Source: Arcobacter sp. F2176 | GTDB lineage: Bacteria; Campylobacterota; Campylobacteria; Campylobacterales; Arcobacteraceae | Length of the DNA stretch: 64,000 bases | NCBI RefSeq assembly: GCF_004116465.1 | Contig: NZ_PDJV01000001.1 | Span: 248,001-312,000, forward strand | Reading direction: 5' to 3' | Part shown: positions 44,028-55,016 of the stretch, in pieces | Numbering within the stretch: position 1 is the first letter of the stretch | Layout: every line of letters begins with the position of its first letter | Program-made: the position numbers and the translations under genes | Notes under the pieces: generated by a model | Seen by the model: the letters and a program-made list of their open reading frames with translations, nothing else | The model's database searches: none | Told to the model about the DNA's origin: nothing

Positions 44028-44776
44028 TCTAATAACTCTTTATCAAAAAAAGTTGAAGTTTGGATGTTTTTAAATGCTGCTTTCATAGAAACAAACATTT
44101 GAGGATTTTCTTCTTCCATTTTTTCTAATAACTCTTTTGTTGCAGCTCTTGCATGTGGCATTTTAATATCAAATCGCATTGCAGGACAAGCTTCATCACC
44201 TATTACACTTATTTCATTTGTTGTTGCAAAAGCTCTTAATTGTCTCTCTCTACAAAAAATAAGAGGTCTTATTACTTCTAGTCCATTCTCAGCTTTATAT
44301 CTAGGAGGCATAGATCTCAAAGCTCCATTATATAAGAAATTCATAAAAAATGATTCCATTGCATCATCTAAGTGATGTCCTAAAGCCAATTTATTATATC
44401 CTTGTTCTTGTGCAGTTGAGTATAAATACCCTCTTCTCATTCTTGAGAAAAATGAACAAAAAGAAGAGTTTTTTCTTATTTTTTCTTTTGATAATTCAAA
44501 AATTTCTGTATCAATAATCTCATGTTCTATTCCATGCTTGGCACAATGTTTTGACAAGAATTCAACTTGTTCTCCCATACCATAAGTTACAGTAACTGCT
44601 TTAAATTCAAAATCAAATGGTGTAACTCTTTTTATATGATTTAATGCATGAATTAATGTAGTAGAGTCTTTTCCACCTGAAAATCCAACTAAAACTCTAT
44701 CACCTTCTTTTATTAAACCATACTCCGCATTTGTTCGTCCAACTACACTTGAAATTTTTTTACTTAATTCAATCAA
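44024..44776 (-). CDS. TtcA-like PP-loop ATPase with altered CxxC motifs
   Basis: A 250-residue PP-loop protein of the TtcA group. 'GFSGGKDST' (residues 31-39) is the ATP loop, 'GHHLDDAMESF' and 'RPLIFCRERQL' match the family. TtcA makes 2-thiocytidine in tRNA and holds an iron-sulfur cluster with Cys of CxxC motifs. Here the first motif before 'SRMRRG' reads CSFF (Cys107, Phe110) and the second reads CPAM (Cys197, Met200), so each has lost its second Cys. The function may be changed. C-terminal 45 residues are helical. Confidence 0.75.
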   Translation of the reverse strand: MIELSKKISSVVGRTNAEYGLIKEGDRVLVGFSGGKDSTTLIHALNHIKRVTPFDFEFKAVTVTYGMGEQVEFLSKHCAKHGIEHEIIDTEIFELSKEKIRKNSSFCSFFSRMRRGYLYSTAQEQGYNKLALGHHLDDAMESFFMNFLYNGALRSMPPRYKAENGLEVIRPLIFCRERQLRAFATTNEISVIGDEACPAMRFDIKMPHARAATKELLEKMEEENPQMFVSMKAAFKNIQTSTFFDKELLD

Positions 44777-44924
44777 TTTTTTTTATCCTAAACTTTTTTC
44801 GCGATTATATCATAATTTATATTTATTTATATATTTAATATTCATCGATAAAATATATAAAAATTAACTACAATTTTAGAAAAAGTTACTATAATTTGAA
44901 TATAATTTAAAATAAAGATAAAAA

Positions 44925-45113
44925 ATGACAACAGAAGAAATAAGCCAATTTAGACAAAAAATAAGTGAAACAATCATGCCTCTTGCTGCAAATATGAAAG
45001 ATGTCGATATAAAAGAGTTAATAGAACATATTGAAAAAGAAAATCCCGAACTTCCTGAAGGCTTTGGAAATATGCTTTATGAGCAAGTTCTTATATTAAA
45101 ATATAAAAAATAA
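44925..45113 (+). CDS. Small acidic protein, unknown
   Basis: A 62-residue, highly charged helical protein ('IKELIEHIEKENPELPEG'). A-rich region rather than a clear ribosome site before the ATG. No family recognised. It stands alone between the TtcA-like gene and a chemoreceptor gene and ends in a long AT palindrome, which supports it being a real expressed gene. Confidence 0.5.
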   Translation: MTTEEISQFRQKISETIMPLAANMKDVDIKELIEHIEKENPELPEGFGNMLYEQVLILKYKK

Positions 45114-45132
45114 ATTTATTTTTTATATTTTA
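45097..45132. terminator. 36-bp perfect AT palindrome between convergent genes
   Basis: Two 18-base arms without spacer (45097-45114 and 45115-45132), all A and T, running over the stop codon of the small ORF. It probably ends transcription from both sides; hairpin stability is low because it has no G-C pair. Confidence 0.5.
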
Positions 45133-45157
45133 ACCTTCAATATCCTAAATACAAATA

Positions 45158-47026
45158 TCAAATTTCTTCGTGAAATTCTTTTTTATTTGTATTTTCTACA
45201 ACTTTCTCTGCTATTTTATTTACTTCATTAGCTACATGATTAGCCTCAGATGCAACAACTGCATTTTGTTGAGTTACTTGATCTAATTTGTTAATCGTAC
45301 TATTAATTTGTTCCATCGCACTAAATTGTTCTTTTGAAGCATTCGAAACTTCTGAAATAAGAGATAAGGTATTATGAATATTTTTATTTAATCTTTCATA
45401 TCCATTTATCATATCAGTTGATATTTTTTTACCTTCATTTGTTTTTTCTGTTGCATTTTCAACCAACTCTTTTATTTCATGTGCTGCTTCAGCACTTCTT
45501 GAAGCTAGATTTCTAACCTCTTGCGCAACTACAGCAAAGCCTTTCCCAGCTTCACCAGCAGTTGCTGCTTCAACTGCTGCATTAAGACTTAAAATATTTG
45601 TTTGAAATGCTATTTGATCAATTATTGTAATTGCTTCTGCTATTGATTGAGTTTGTTCATTTATTTTATCCATAGAAGAAGCTGTTCTTGAAGCTAACTC
45701 TTCGCCTTGTGTTACTGAATTGGAAACTTCATTTGCATAAGTGTTCATTTGTACTATATTATTTGAACTATTTTTCATATTTGATGTTATCTCTTCAATT
45801 GCAGCAGCAGATTCTTCTAATGATGCAGCTTGGTTATTTGCTGAAATAGTTAAGCTATCTACACCTTTTGACAATTTATGTGCATTTGTTGATAAATCTA
45901 CTCCCATCTTTTTATTTTCAATTAACATAGTCGTTATTGCAAGCCCTAAATTATTTATATCATCACAAAGTGCTTTTAAATCACCTTCCATATGAGTTGT
46001 ATCTATTTTAGCTCTATAATCATAATTTGTATAAGAAGATAATACATTCATTGCATTTTGAATATTCTCTTTTACTACAAAAAGCATTTGGTTAATAACT
46101 TCTTTCAATTCATGTAAAGTAGGATTTGGAGTATCTCCACTAATAGATACATCTAAAATACCTTTTTTTGCCTCATTTGCACAATGAATTGCACTATCAA
46201 CTAATACTCTATCTTTTTCAATAGTAATTTTTGTTTTTGTAATACTATTATTTATAATCTTAGCCATAGTTCCTAACTCATCAGAAGAATTTAATTGAAT
46301 CTCTTTTGCATCACTTTTTTCTTGATTTAAATATTGGAAAAAATCTAATAATCCATCTTGAAATATAACAAGAGGCTTTTTAATTGAATTAGTAACTCCA
46401 ATAATAATAAAAAATAATAAACTTATAACCACAGCAACAAGTGTATATAGAGTATATCTAGTCTTTTCTATCTTCTTTAAAGCCAATTCATAACTTAAAT
46501 TATTTTGTTTATATGCAAATTCATTGATACTATTTAAATCTTTAGAAATTTTAGTAAAAGGAATATCACTCTCTAAAATTTTATCTAAGTAAATATTCAT
46601 AACATCATTCATTGCATCAGTAATTTGTCCATTATAATCTTTTAAATTAACATCAATATCTTTAATTAATTTTTTTATTTTTTCATCATGTACAACTGAT
46701 TTTAATAGTTTTTTATAATCTTCATCAACTACTGTTCTAATATCATTTAGTTTTTTTATTTCTGCATTGATTTCTGGTTCATCATATGCACCAGTTACAT
46801 AATTAAAAACTTTGTATAAAATTCCATTATATAACTCAATATCAGCCAAAAACTTACTACTTGTTTGATAAAGTTCAAACTTCACTTCAACTATTTCTTT
46901 TAATGTATTTTTATTTGAAGTTAAAGAGTTATTTGCAAATATTGCTAATGTTAATAAAAATAGTAAAGCAATACTTGGTGCAATTAGAACTTTAGAACCA
47001 ATTTTTAGATTTTTTAGTCCAAACAT
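45158..47026 (-). CDS. Methyl-accepting chemotaxis protein
   Basis: A 622-residue receptor: membrane helix near 13-30, a helical periplasmic sensor of about 160 residues, second helix near 191-211, a HAMP region and further helical linker, and the cytoplasmic signalling hairpin with the conserved tip '[20 protein letters not shown]' (first 20 residues of the motif) and '[15 protein letters not shown]'. Methylation helices flank the tip. No C-terminal CheR-binding pentapeptide is apparent. Ligand unknown. Confidence 0.93.
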   Translation of the reverse strand: MFGLKNLKIGSKVLIAPSIALLFLLTLAIFANNSLTSNKNTLKEIVEVKFELYQTSSKFLADIELYNGILYKVFNYVTGAYDEPEINAEIKKLNDIRTVVDEDYKKLLKSVVHDEKIKKLIKDIDVNLKDYNGQITDAMNDVMNIYLDKILESDIPFTKISKDLNSINEFAYKQNNLSYELALKKIEKTRYTLYTLVAVVISLLFFIIIGVTNSIKKPLVIFQDGLLDFFQYLNQEKSDAKEIQLNSSDELGTMAKIINNSITKTKITIEKDRVLVDSAIHCANEAKKGILDVSISGDTPNPTLHELKEVINQMLFVVKENIQNAMNVLSSYTNYDYRAKIDTTHMEGDLKALCDDINNLGLAITTMLIENKKMGVDLSTNAHKLSKGVDSLTISANNQAASLEESAAAIEEITSNMKNSSNNIVQMNTYANEVSNSVTQGEELASRTASSMDKINEQTQSIAEAITIIDQIAFQTNILSLNAAVEAATAGEAGKGFAVVAQEVRNLASRSAEAAHEIKELVENATEKTNEGKKISTDMINGYERLNKNIHNTLSLISEVSNASKEQFSAMEQINSTINKLDQVTQQNAVVASEANHVANEVNKIAEKVVENTNKKEFHEEI

Positions 47027-47039
47027 AAAAATTTCCTTC

Positions 47040-48737
47040 TTATTTTTTGATTAATATTCTTCTCTCAAATAAAGCATCCATATCATCATGAATAATTGAA
47101 TCTTTATCTAAGAAAATTAATTTATCTTTATTTAGTTGATTGACATTTTTCAATCCCATTACTGCAAGTAAACTTTTCATACTTTTTAAAATATTTTTAT
47201 GATAGTTTTTAACATTACTAGCATGTTTTTTTACAAAATAATGCTTTCTTTTTTTAATGTCTTGTGTTGCTAATCCAACAGGACATTGATGTTCTCCAGC
47301 ACCTGAACAATATCTTGCACGAATACACCCTGCACTCATCATAAAGCCTCGGGCAATTTGTACAAAATCAGCACCTAAACAAAGTGTAATTATTACATCA
47401 TCCGGAGTCAAGATTTTACCACTTGCTGATAATTTAACTTTGTCTCTAACTTCATAATCTTTTAAAACTTTATCTACTAAGTATAAAGCATCTCTAATAT
47501 CCATACCAATTCTTTCCATCATATCTAATGGTGCAGTAGCACTACCTCCACTTCCACCATCAATAGAGATATAATCAGGATAAGGTAAACCTAACTCTTC
47601 TCTTCTTTTTATCTCTTTTGCAATTGGAACTATATTGTCATAATCAGAAATAACTATTTTTATTCCTACTGGTTTTTTTGATGCTTCTTGTAGTTCACCT
47701 ATAAAATCAAATAACTCTTCAGTAGTATTAGCATAAGGAAATCTATTAGGAGAAAAAGCATCTTTGTGTGCTTCAATATTCCTATAATAAGCAATTGAAG
47801 GAGTTACTTTTTCAGCGATTAATTTACCACCTGTTTGTTTAGCACCTTGAGCAATTTTTATCTCAGTCATTTTACAAAAACTCATTTGTTTTTTATAACG
47901 CTCTTTATCAAACTTTCCATCTCTTGATCTAACACCATATAAACCTGAACTTATTTGTAAAATAATATCTGGCATATCTTCAGGTACTTCATTTGGGAAA
48001 GCTTCAATAGGTGCCTCCCAATTAGGTCTAAAAAAACACTCTTTATCTTTATTAAAAACATAAGTATCTGCTTCTAAGTCCTTTTTAAATAGACCTCTTC
48101 TATAAAAATCAATAGCTACTGGTTCATTGAATAAGATTTTCGATAATCTAAAAATCTTATGCTGTAAAGCATTACCAGTAACTTCTTTCATATACTTTGT
48201 ATCATAATTATAATGTGTTACGAAAAAGTTTGAAGTCAATCCACCCTCACCTGAATTTATTGGAAAATCACCATCTTTTGCTCCATAAACAAAAGCTCTA
48301 GTCCCCTCAGGAGAAATAGACCCATCACTCATCGGCCCACGACCTAAAATCGAATTTGCCACAAAGGGTTTTTCTCTATTTTCACCAAATGTAACTGAAA
48401 ACTCATTATCAATTTCATCTTCATTTAATACAATGTTCGTGTGTCTTAACATAAATTTTGGTTTAGGTAATGGCTGAGAAGGTGAAAAAGATGCAAAATT
48501 GACTTTATCCCTTGAAGCACTATATACCCAATCTAGTTTATCCATTGATTCATAAAATTTTTCATCACCAAAATATTGTCTAAAAGGTTCTCTAAACTCT
48601 TGGAAAACAAATCTCAAACGGCCAACAATTGGATAATTAACTAAAATTTGATGTGTTCTTTGAACATATTTATCATGGACATACCACATAAATATACCTA
48701 AACCAAAAACTACTAATACTATAAACCAAGTTTCCAT
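47040..48737 (-). CDS. FMN-binding glutamate synthase-like oxidoreductase
   Basis: A 565-residue protein related to the central/FMN domain of glutamate synthase, without the glutaminase part. One N-terminal membrane helix ('[17 protein letters not shown]'). '[19 protein letters not shown]' is the flavin and substrate region and '[16 protein letters not shown]' supplies the Cys for an iron-sulfur cluster. Stand-alone proteins of this type have uncertain reactions. It lies between a receptor gene and putA. Confidence 0.82.
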   Translation of the reverse strand: METWFIVLVVFGLGIFMWYVHDKYVQRTHQILVNYPIVGRLRFVFQEFREPFRQYFGDEKFYESMDKLDWVYSASRDKVNFASFSPSQPLPKPKFMLRHTNIVLNEDEIDNEFSVTFGENREKPFVANSILGRGPMSDGSISPEGTRAFVYGAKDGDFPINSGEGGLTSNFFVTHYNYDTKYMKEVTGNALQHKIFRLSKILFNEPVAIDFYRRGLFKKDLEADTYVFNKDKECFFRPNWEAPIEAFPNEVPEDMPDIILQISSGLYGVRSRDGKFDKERYKKQMSFCKMTEIKIAQGAKQTGGKLIAEKVTPSIAYYRNIEAHKDAFSPNRFPYANTTEELFDFIGELQEASKKPVGIKIVISDYDNIVPIAKEIKRREELGLPYPDYISIDGGSGGSATAPLDMMERIGMDIRDALYLVDKVLKDYEVRDKVKLSASGKILTPDDVIITLCLGADFVQIARGFMMSAGCIRARYCSGAGEHQCPVGLATQDIKKRKHYFVKKHASNVKNYHKNILKSMKSLLAVMGLKNVNQLNKDKLIFLDKDSIIHDDMDALFERRILIKK

Positions 48738-48812
48738 ATATAATTCCTATTATATTTTTTAGGGCTTTAACATCACGAAATGTATAAAAGTGGGGTTAAA
48801 ATTAAAAGTGGC

Positions 48813-48838
48813 AATAAGAAGGAAAATTCCTTCTTATT
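48813..48838 (-). terminator. Hairpin overlapping the putA stop
   Basis: 11-bp perfect stem (48813-48823 with 48828-48838); the proximal arm includes the putA TAA. A moderately T-rich stretch follows on the minus strand. Confidence 0.6.
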
Positions 48839-51800
48839 TTAAACCTCTTGCACCAATATTTCCATATCTATGGAAAGAGTGAGAGATTGATTGCTCAATG
48901 AAATAGTTAAGAAGTTCTAGTCTTCCTTCCATCATTGGAGCTTGTCTTACTATATATGTAAGAGATTTTGATGCAGCTTCAAAAATTGAAGAAGGAACTT
49001 TACTAATATTTGAGTAAATAACTCTTTGATAATCTTTTATTGTATTTGCAAAAGATTTATCATCTTCTTCAACAACTTTATTTGTTCCTAATAGAATAGC
49101 TGATTTAGCTAAGAAGTCTTTAATAGTATCATTACCATTAATTGAAACAGTAAAGCTTACATTTGAAATTCTTGCTGCTAAGATTCTAGATACTACTTCA
49201 AAAATTGTATCATCAGAGCTTACTCTAATTACAACTTTATCCAATGGTAAATATCTAAAGTGATTATCTTCACCTCTTACTTCACAATAATCTTTTGCTT
49301 TGCTAAATTCATTTTCATAATTTTCATAATATGATTGAACAGCAACTGCTAATTTTTCGAACTCTTCTTTATTTTCACCTTTTGATTTACAAGAATCAAT
49401 AAATTTAACTAAATCAGAGTTATATTTTTTACTAACAGTTGGATTTGATTTTTCAGTAAAATTAACAAATTGAGTAACATAGTTGAAAATACCAACTTTT
49501 CTTCCTGCTCCAATTGCAGATTTACCCATACCACCAAATGGTTGTCGCAGAACAATCGCACCAGTTGTTCCTCTATTTACATAAAGGTTACCAGCTTTAA
49601 GATTTGCTTTCCAATAAGAAACTTCTCTTTCATCAAGAGATTCAATACCAGAAGTCAATCCATAACCTGTATCATTTACAATTTTTACAGCATGTGCTAA
49701 ATCTTTTGCTTTAACAACGGCAAGAACTGGTCCAAATAACTCATTCATATGAATAAAGTTACCCTCCTCTACGCCCCATTTAATTGCTGGTTTTAACATA
49801 TACTCATTACCTTCTGCATATTCAGGAGCAACTAACCACTCTTCTTTACCTTCTAATTCACTAATTGCTTTTTTAAGATTTCCAGATACAGGATTTGCTA
49901 AAGTTCCAATTCTATTTTTTAAATCCCAAACAGAACCTACACTCATAGATTTAGCTGTATCAATTAATGCTTTTTTGAAACCTTCATCATTATAAACTTC
50001 TTCTTCTAATACTAAAAGTGATGTTGCAGAACATTTTTGACCTGAGTTTGCAAATGCACTTTGACAAACATTTTTAACAGCTTGTTCTCTATCAGCCATA
50101 TTTGTTACAATTGTTGCATCTTTACCACCAGTTTCAGCAGTCAATAATAAATCAGGTCTAGTTTTTAACATAGCAGCAGCTGTATCTTCACCACCTGTTA
50201 AAATAACAAAATCAACATCTTTATTAGCAATTAAATGCTCACCTGCAAGTGCACCTGGACAAGGAACAAATTGAAGAACATTTTTAGAAATACCAGCATC
50301 CCAAAAACATTTACACATCTCATATGCTGTTAATGCTGCAGCTGATGCTGGTTTAATAATAACTGTATTTCCGGCAGCTAAAGATGAAGCAACTCCACCT
50401 AAAGGAATAGCAACTGGGAAATTCCATGGTGGAATTACAACCCCTACACCTTTTCCTGAAAACTCTAAGTTTTGATATTTTTCAAAATAATGTGTACTAT
50501 ATGGATAAAATTCTAAGAAATCAACCGCTTCAGAAACTTCAACATCTGTTTCAGTAAATACTTTACCAACTTCAGCAGCAGCAACACCGATTAAATCATC
50601 TCTTCTCTCTCTCACCTTTATAGCTACAAGTTTAAGTGCAGCATGTCTTTGTTCATGAGTTAAACTTCTCCAACCATCTTTGTCAGCCTTTGCAACTTCT
50701 ACAGCTTTTTTAAGATCATCAGCATTTGCATTTGCAAATTTACCTGCTAAAACACCATCTTTAATTTGAGATTTATCAATTGCATCTACTACTTTTCTAT
50801 CTTCTGAAATATCAACTCCCCCAACAACTATTGGAGTAATTTTGTGTTCTGTATCTTTAGAAAATTGCCATTTTTTAATAATATTTCTAGCCCACTCTTG
50901 ATTAGCTGCTAATACGAAATCTGTATCAGCTTCAGCATGATACTCTTTTGTATCATATGATGAGAGTGAAAAATCATCCCATTTTTCTGTAAGTCTATTT
51001 TGTGTTCTATGAGCACCTACAAATGAAGTTTTTTCATTTTCAAAAGATTTTAAAAATAATTCTTTTTGCATATTCCAATCTTTTGAACCAACTGTAAGAC
51101 CAAAAGAGTATCTAATAAAGTTATTTGGACCTGTATTTTCATCAAGTCTTCTCACTAAATATGCAATTGCATTTGTGAATTGTTCTTTTGCAGCAGTTGG
51201 TGCATATAAAATAACAGATTTAGAAATTTCTCTAATTGCTAATCTTGCAGCTTCACTCATACCTTCTAACATCTCTAAAGTATGATATTCGCTTGTTTTA
51301 TTTTCTTGAGCTAATGTTGTAGCAAATGCTAATTCAAATAAGTTATGAGAAGCAGTTCCTATATGCATAAATGGAGCATTATCTGGTTGTAATGCAAATC
51401 TAGCCATTCTTTTATAATTTGAATCTGTATCACTTTTATCTGTATATGTAACCATTTCCCAATGTTTTTGGCTAGCTTCAGTTTCTTCCATCTCCATATT
51501 AGCACCTTTTACAAGTCTAAACTTCATAGGAGATCCACCATTTTCTACTCTTTTTTTAGCCCAAGCTAATAAGTCTTTTTGTACCAAAAATGAATCAGGA
51601 ATATATGCTTGTAATACAATACCAGCATAAAAATCTTTAAACTGTGGTTTATCCAATGTTCTTTTGAATACTTCAACTGTAATAGCTAAATCCCTATACT
51701 CTTCCATATCAAGATTTATAAATTTATTTGATTTAGTTCCATCTGGAGCTATGTAAGGATACTTAATTGCTTGTTCATATATTTTAGTTAATTTTTCAAC

Positions 51801-52400
51801 AAGCACTTCAACTGTGTGCTCAAAATTCAAAGGACTGATTTGAGAATAAATAGTTGATATCTTAATAGAAATATAGTCAATATTTGGATTAGATAAAGCT
51901 TTTAAATATTTTTCCATTCTCTCACTTGCTTCTTCTTCACCAAGAACAACTTCACCAATAAGGTTAATATTGACTCTAGTACCCTCTTCTTTTCTCATAA
52001 TTAAGTGTTTATTAAAAGGCTCTTCTTCTCCTTTAATAACTACTGTCTTAGTATCTTCTCTTATTTGATTTACAAACATAGGAACAGATAAGTTTGGTAA
52101 AAATTTTCCAAAGTTTTGGAATAACCATAAAAGTGTCTTATCTTTTGTTGTAAAAAAGTGAGCCATCCCATGCTTTTCTAATAAGAAAATAATTTGATCA
52201 GCGACTCTTGCATTTGAATCACATCTAAAACATTGATCCATTAATTCTATTAAAAGAGCTTTATCTTTTGGATGATCAAGCATTTTATTCATTTTTACAT
52301 AAAATTCTCTATCCCAATCGCTAACAAGTTCTGTTGCTCTATTTTGCCATTTTTCAGCTAGTTTAACTGCTGATTCTACAATTTCTGTTTCATTTTTCAT
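48834..52400 (-). CDS. putA: PutA, proline dehydrogenase / P5C dehydrogenase
   Basis: A 1,188-residue bifunctional enzyme turning proline into glutamate. The PRODH barrel is at about 100-450 ('FRLVKGANMEMEE', 'GTASHNLFELAFA', 'RRLDENTGPNNFI'); the aldehyde dehydrogenase part is at about 520-1010 with 'VIPPWNFPVAIPLGGVA' and the catalytic Cys in 'NSGQKCSATS'. The last 170 residues look like the truncated second ALDH-like domain of type B PutA. No DNA-binding RHH domain at the N terminus, so it is not a self-repressor. Transport of proline is not encoded next to it. Confidence 0.95.
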   Translation of the reverse strand: MKNETEIVESAVKLAEKWQNRATELVSDWDREFYVKMNKMLDHPKDKALLIELMDQCFRCDSNARVADQIIFLLEKHGMAHFFTTKDKTLLWLFQNFGKFLPNLSVPMFVNQIREDTKTVVIKGEEEPFNKHLIMRKEEGTRVNINLIGEVVLGEEEASERMEKYLKALSNPNIDYISIKISTIYSQISPLNFEHTVEVLVEKLTKIYEQAIKYPYIAPDGTKSNKFINLDMEEYRDLAITVEVFKRTLDKPQFKDFYAGIVLQAYIPDSFLVQKDLLAWAKKRVENGGSPMKFRLVKGANMEMEETEASQKHWEMVTYTDKSDTDSNYKRMARFALQPDNAPFMHIGTASHNLFELAFATTLAQENKTSEYHTLEMLEGMSEAARLAIREISKSVILYAPTAAKEQFTNAIAYLVRRLDENTGPNNFIRYSFGLTVGSKDWNMQKELFLKSFENEKTSFVGAHRTQNRLTEKWDDFSLSSYDTKEYHAEADTDFVLAANQEWARNIIKKWQFSKDTEHKITPIVVGGVDISEDRKVVDAIDKSQIKDGVLAGKFANANADDLKKAVEVAKADKDGWRSLTHEQRHAALKLVAIKVRERRDDLIGVAAAEVGKVFTETDVEVSEAVDFLEFYPYSTHYFEKYQNLEFSGKGVGVVIPPWNFPVAIPLGGVASSLAAGNTVIIKPASAAALTAYEMCKCFWDAGISKNVLQFVPCPGALAGEHLIANKDVDFVILTGGEDTAAAMLKTRPDLLLTAETGGKDATIVTNMADREQAVKNVCQSAFANSGQKCSATSLLVLEEEVYNDEGFKKALIDTAKSMSVGSVWDLKNRIGTLANPVSGNLKKAISELEGKEEWLVAPEYAEGNEYMLKPAIKWGVEEGNFIHMNELFGPVLAVVKAKDLAHAVKIVNDTGYGLTSGIESLDEREVSYWKANLKAGNLYVNRGTTGAIVLRQPFGGMGKSAIGAGRKVGIFNYVTQFVNFTEKSNPTVSKKYNSDLVKFIDSCKSKGENKEEFEKLAVAVQSYYENYENEFSKAKDYCEVRGEDNHFRYLPLDKVVIRVSSDDTIFEVVSRILAARISNVSFTVSINGNDTIKDFLAKSAILLGTNKVVEEDDKSFANTIKDYQRVIYSNISKVPSSIFEAASKSLTYIVRQAPMMEGRLELLNYFIEQSISHSFHRYGNIGARGLK

Positions 52401-52440
52401 TTATTGTCCTTAAAATTTATTGTTTTTTAATTAATTTTGA

Positions 52441-52476
52441 GTAGTTTTGAGCACATTATTAATTGTGCTCAACTAC
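52441..52476 (-). terminator. Hairpin terminator after the liv operon
   Basis: A 13-15 base stem (52441-52455 with 52464-52476, a two-base T bulge on one side, loop 8). Lies 80 bases after livF and before putA, in the only sizeable gap of this region; nothing coding was seen in the rest of the gap. Confidence 0.65.
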
Positions 52477-52558
52477 TAACTTGCTACTTTAATTAAGGAT
52501 TCCCTGGCCTTTATGTAAATCTTGTACTTTTGATTGCAATCTACGTTTATGTCGCATA

Positions 52559-53281
52559 TTAATGCTTTTTACCCAAGTAAGCTTCTTGTATAGTCTTAGA
52601 ATTTAATAGTTCTTCCGCTGTACCTTCGTGTGTGATTTTCCCAACTTCTAGTACATATGCTCTATCTGCTAATTTAAGAGCTGCTTTTGCATTTTGTTCA
52701 ACTAATAAAACTGTAACACCATTTAAGGCAATCTCTTTTATAGCTTTAAAAATCGCTTTAATTAAAATTGGTGCTAAACCTAATGAAGGTTCATCCAAAA
52801 TTAAAAGTTTGGGTTTACTCATAATTGCTCTACCAATTGCAAGCATCTGTTGCTCGCCACCACTTAAAGTTCCAGCAAGCTGTTTTTTTCTTTCTTTAAG
52901 TCTTGGTAAAATATCATAAATCCAATCCAAAGTCTCTTTATCATGTCCTTTTAATGTATATGCACCCATCATAAGATTTTCTTCAACAGTTAATGTTCCA
53001 AAAACTCTTCTTCCTTCTGGTGAGTGAGACATACCAAGTGATACAATATCATGTGCTTCACATTTTGTAATATCATTTTTATCAAAAATAATATTCCCTG
53101 ATTTTGGTTTCAAAAGTCCAGAAATTGTTCTTAAAGTTGTAGTTTTACCAGCACCATTAGCACCAAGAATTGTTACAACTTCCCCTTTTAATACTTTTAA
53201 ATCTATACCTTTAATAGCAGATATTGCTCCATATGACACATGAAGATCTCTAACTTCTAGTAATATTTCATTATTTACCAT
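52559..53281 (-). CDS. livF: LivF, branched-chain amino acid ABC ATPase
   Basis: A 240-residue ABC ATPase: Walker A 'GANGAGKTTTLRTI', signature 'LSGGEQQMLAIGRA', Walker B 'LLILDEPSLGLAP', typical LivF length and 'SPEGRRVFGTLTVEENL'. Powers uptake through LivHM. Its start meets the livG stop, sharing one base. Confidence 0.96.
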   Translation of the reverse strand: MVNNEILLEVRDLHVSYGAISAIKGIDLKVLKGEVVTILGANGAGKTTTLRTISGLLKPKSGNIIFDKNDITKCEAHDIVSLGMSHSPEGRRVFGTLTVEENLMMGAYTLKGHDKETLDWIYDILPRLKERKKQLAGTLSGGEQQMLAIGRAIMSKPKLLILDEPSLGLAPILIKAIFKAIKEIALNGVTVLLVEQNAKAALKLADRAYVLEVGKITHEGTAEELLNSKTIQEAYLGKKH

Positions 53282-54060
53282 TATTCATCCTCCTCATCAT
53301 CATCTGTTCCAATATAAGCTTCAATAACTTTTGGATCATCTTGTACGAATGATGGAAGACCTTGTGAAATCTCTTTTCCAAAGTTGATAACAGTGATATA
53401 ATCAGTTAACTTCATAACCATATCCATATCATGTTCAATCATCATAATTCCAAGACCCATTTCTTTTATTTTCAAAATTATGTTAGTAAGTTCTATGGTC
53501 TCATTTTCATTAAGTCCGGCTGCTGGTTCATCTAAGATTAAAAGCTCAGGTTCAGCCGCAAGTGCTCTTGCCATTTCAATTTTTCTTTGATTTCCATAAG
53601 ATAAATCTCCCGCAGGAGTTTTAGCATATTTTGTTAAACCAAAAAAGTCCATAAGTTCTCCAACTTTTTCCCATTGTTTCTTTTCATCTGTTCGATAAAA
53701 AGGTGTATGAACAATAGCGTGATACCATTTTTGTTTTGATTTTGTATGACATCCCGCAATAATATTCTCTGCAACACTCATCTCTTTAAAAAGTCTAATA
53801 TTTTGGAATGTTCTTAAAACTCCCCTTTGGGCAATTTTATGTGGCTCCATTCCTGTAATATTCTCACCTTTATATTTTATACTTCCTTGCTCAGGAGTAT
53901 AGATACCTGTTACACAGTTAAAAAGTGTAGTTTTACCAGCACCATTAGGACCAATAATTCCATATATTTGACCAGGCTTTACTTTAATAGTTAAATCATC
54001 AATTGCAACTAATCCATGGAAAAACTTTGAAACATTTTCTATTTCTAATACATATTTCAT
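53281..54060 (-). CDS. livG: LivG, branched-chain amino acid ABC ATPase
   Basis: A 259-residue ABC ATPase with 'GPNGAGKTTLFNCV' (Walker A), 'LSYGNQRKIEMARALA' (signature) and 'LLILDEPAAGLNE' (Walker B), the LivG variant with Asn/Glu. Paired with LivF. The tail is acidic ('DDDEEDE'). Joined end to end with livM and livF by one-base overlaps. Confidence 0.96.
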   Translation of the reverse strand: MKYVLEIENVSKFFHGLVAIDDLTIKVKPGQIYGIIGPNGAGKTTLFNCVTGIYTPEQGSIKYKGENITGMEPHKIAQRGVLRTFQNIRLFKEMSVAENIIAGCHTKSKQKWYHAIVHTPFYRTDEKKQWEKVGELMDFFGLTKYAKTPAGDLSYGNQRKIEMARALAAEPELLILDEPAAGLNENETIELTNIILKIKEMGLGIMMIEHDMDMVMKLTDYITVINFGKEISQGLPSFVQDDPKVIEAYIGTDDDEEDE

Positions 54061-55016
54061 TATTTTGCCTCCCTAGCTTTCTTTTTAAGAAAATTTGGAA
54101 TATTTCCAAAAGTTGCAGGCCATACACCATTTGGTCTTAAAATCATAGTAAGAACCATAGCGGCACCAAAAATTAAGTATCTTGATTCTTTAAACTCTGT
54201 AAATAGTTCAGGTAATACAAACATAACAAATGTTCCAATAATAATTCCAGGAAGTGAAGCAGATCCACCAACTAAAACGATTGCAAAGAACATAACTGAT
54301 TGCATAAAGTTAAATGATTCAGGACTTACAGCTGAATACTGAATAGCAAAAACACATCCAGCAGCACCTGCAATAGCAGCACCTAAAGCAAAAGCAAAAA
54401 GTTTATAATATGAGATATTTATTCCCATAGATTTTGCTGCAATTTCATTTTTGTTTATATAATATAAAGCTCTTCCATATCTTGATGTATCTAGATTTCT
54501 AATTATTAATAAAGTAACAATTAATAAAGCAAAGGCGATATAATAAACACCCGTATCACTAGTTATTTCATATCCAAAAACCCTAAAGAAATCAATTCCA
54601 AAAATACCATTAGGACCACCAGTTAACCCAAATACATCATTAGATAATACTTGTTCAAATATGATATTAAATCCAATAGTTGCAACAAGTAAATAATCAC
54701 CTCTTAAATGGATAATTGGACCAGCAAGTAAAACTGAAAAAACAACTGGAACTAAAATTGCAAAAGGAATAGTTTCAATAATTTCAAGCCCAAAATGTAC
54801 ATTTAAAATAGCTGTTGTATATGCACCCATCCCAAAGAAAATTGCATGTCCCATATTAAATACACCAGCACGACCAAGAATAATATCTTGAGAGAAGGCA
54901 ACAACGGCAAATACTAAAAATGTAATACCAATACTTAACCAAGCAGAATCAACTAAAAATGGGAAAACTGCCATAACTACTAAAAATAAAGTAGCAATAA
55001 TTGTAGTTCTATTCAT
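54060..55016 (-). CDS. livM: LivM, branched-chain amino acid permease
   Basis: A 318-residue permease with about ten membrane segments and the family motif 'AAAIAGAAGCVFA' near residue 210 and 'GGSASLPGIIIGT'. One-base overlaps with livH and livG. Confidence 0.95.
   Translation of the reverse strand: MNRTTIIATLFLVVMAVFPFLVDSAWLSIGITFLVFAVVAFSQDIILGRAGVFNMGHAIFFGMGAYTTAILNVHFGLEIIETIPFAILVPVVFSVLLAGPIIHLRGDYLLVATIGFNIIFEQVLSNDVFGLTGGPNGIFGIDFFRVFGYEITSDTGVYYIAFALLIVTLLIIRNLDTSRYGRALYYINKNEIAAKSMGINISYYKLFAFALGAAIAGAAGCVFAIQYSAVSPESFNFMQSVMFFAIVLVGGSASLPGIIIGTFVMFVLPELFTEFKESRYLIFGAAMVLTMILRPNGVWPATFGNIPNFLKKKAREAK

Noticed and set aside
48834-52400. PutA as a DNA-binding self-repressor
   Set aside because: The N terminus lacks the ribbon-helix-helix domain of trifunctional PutA.
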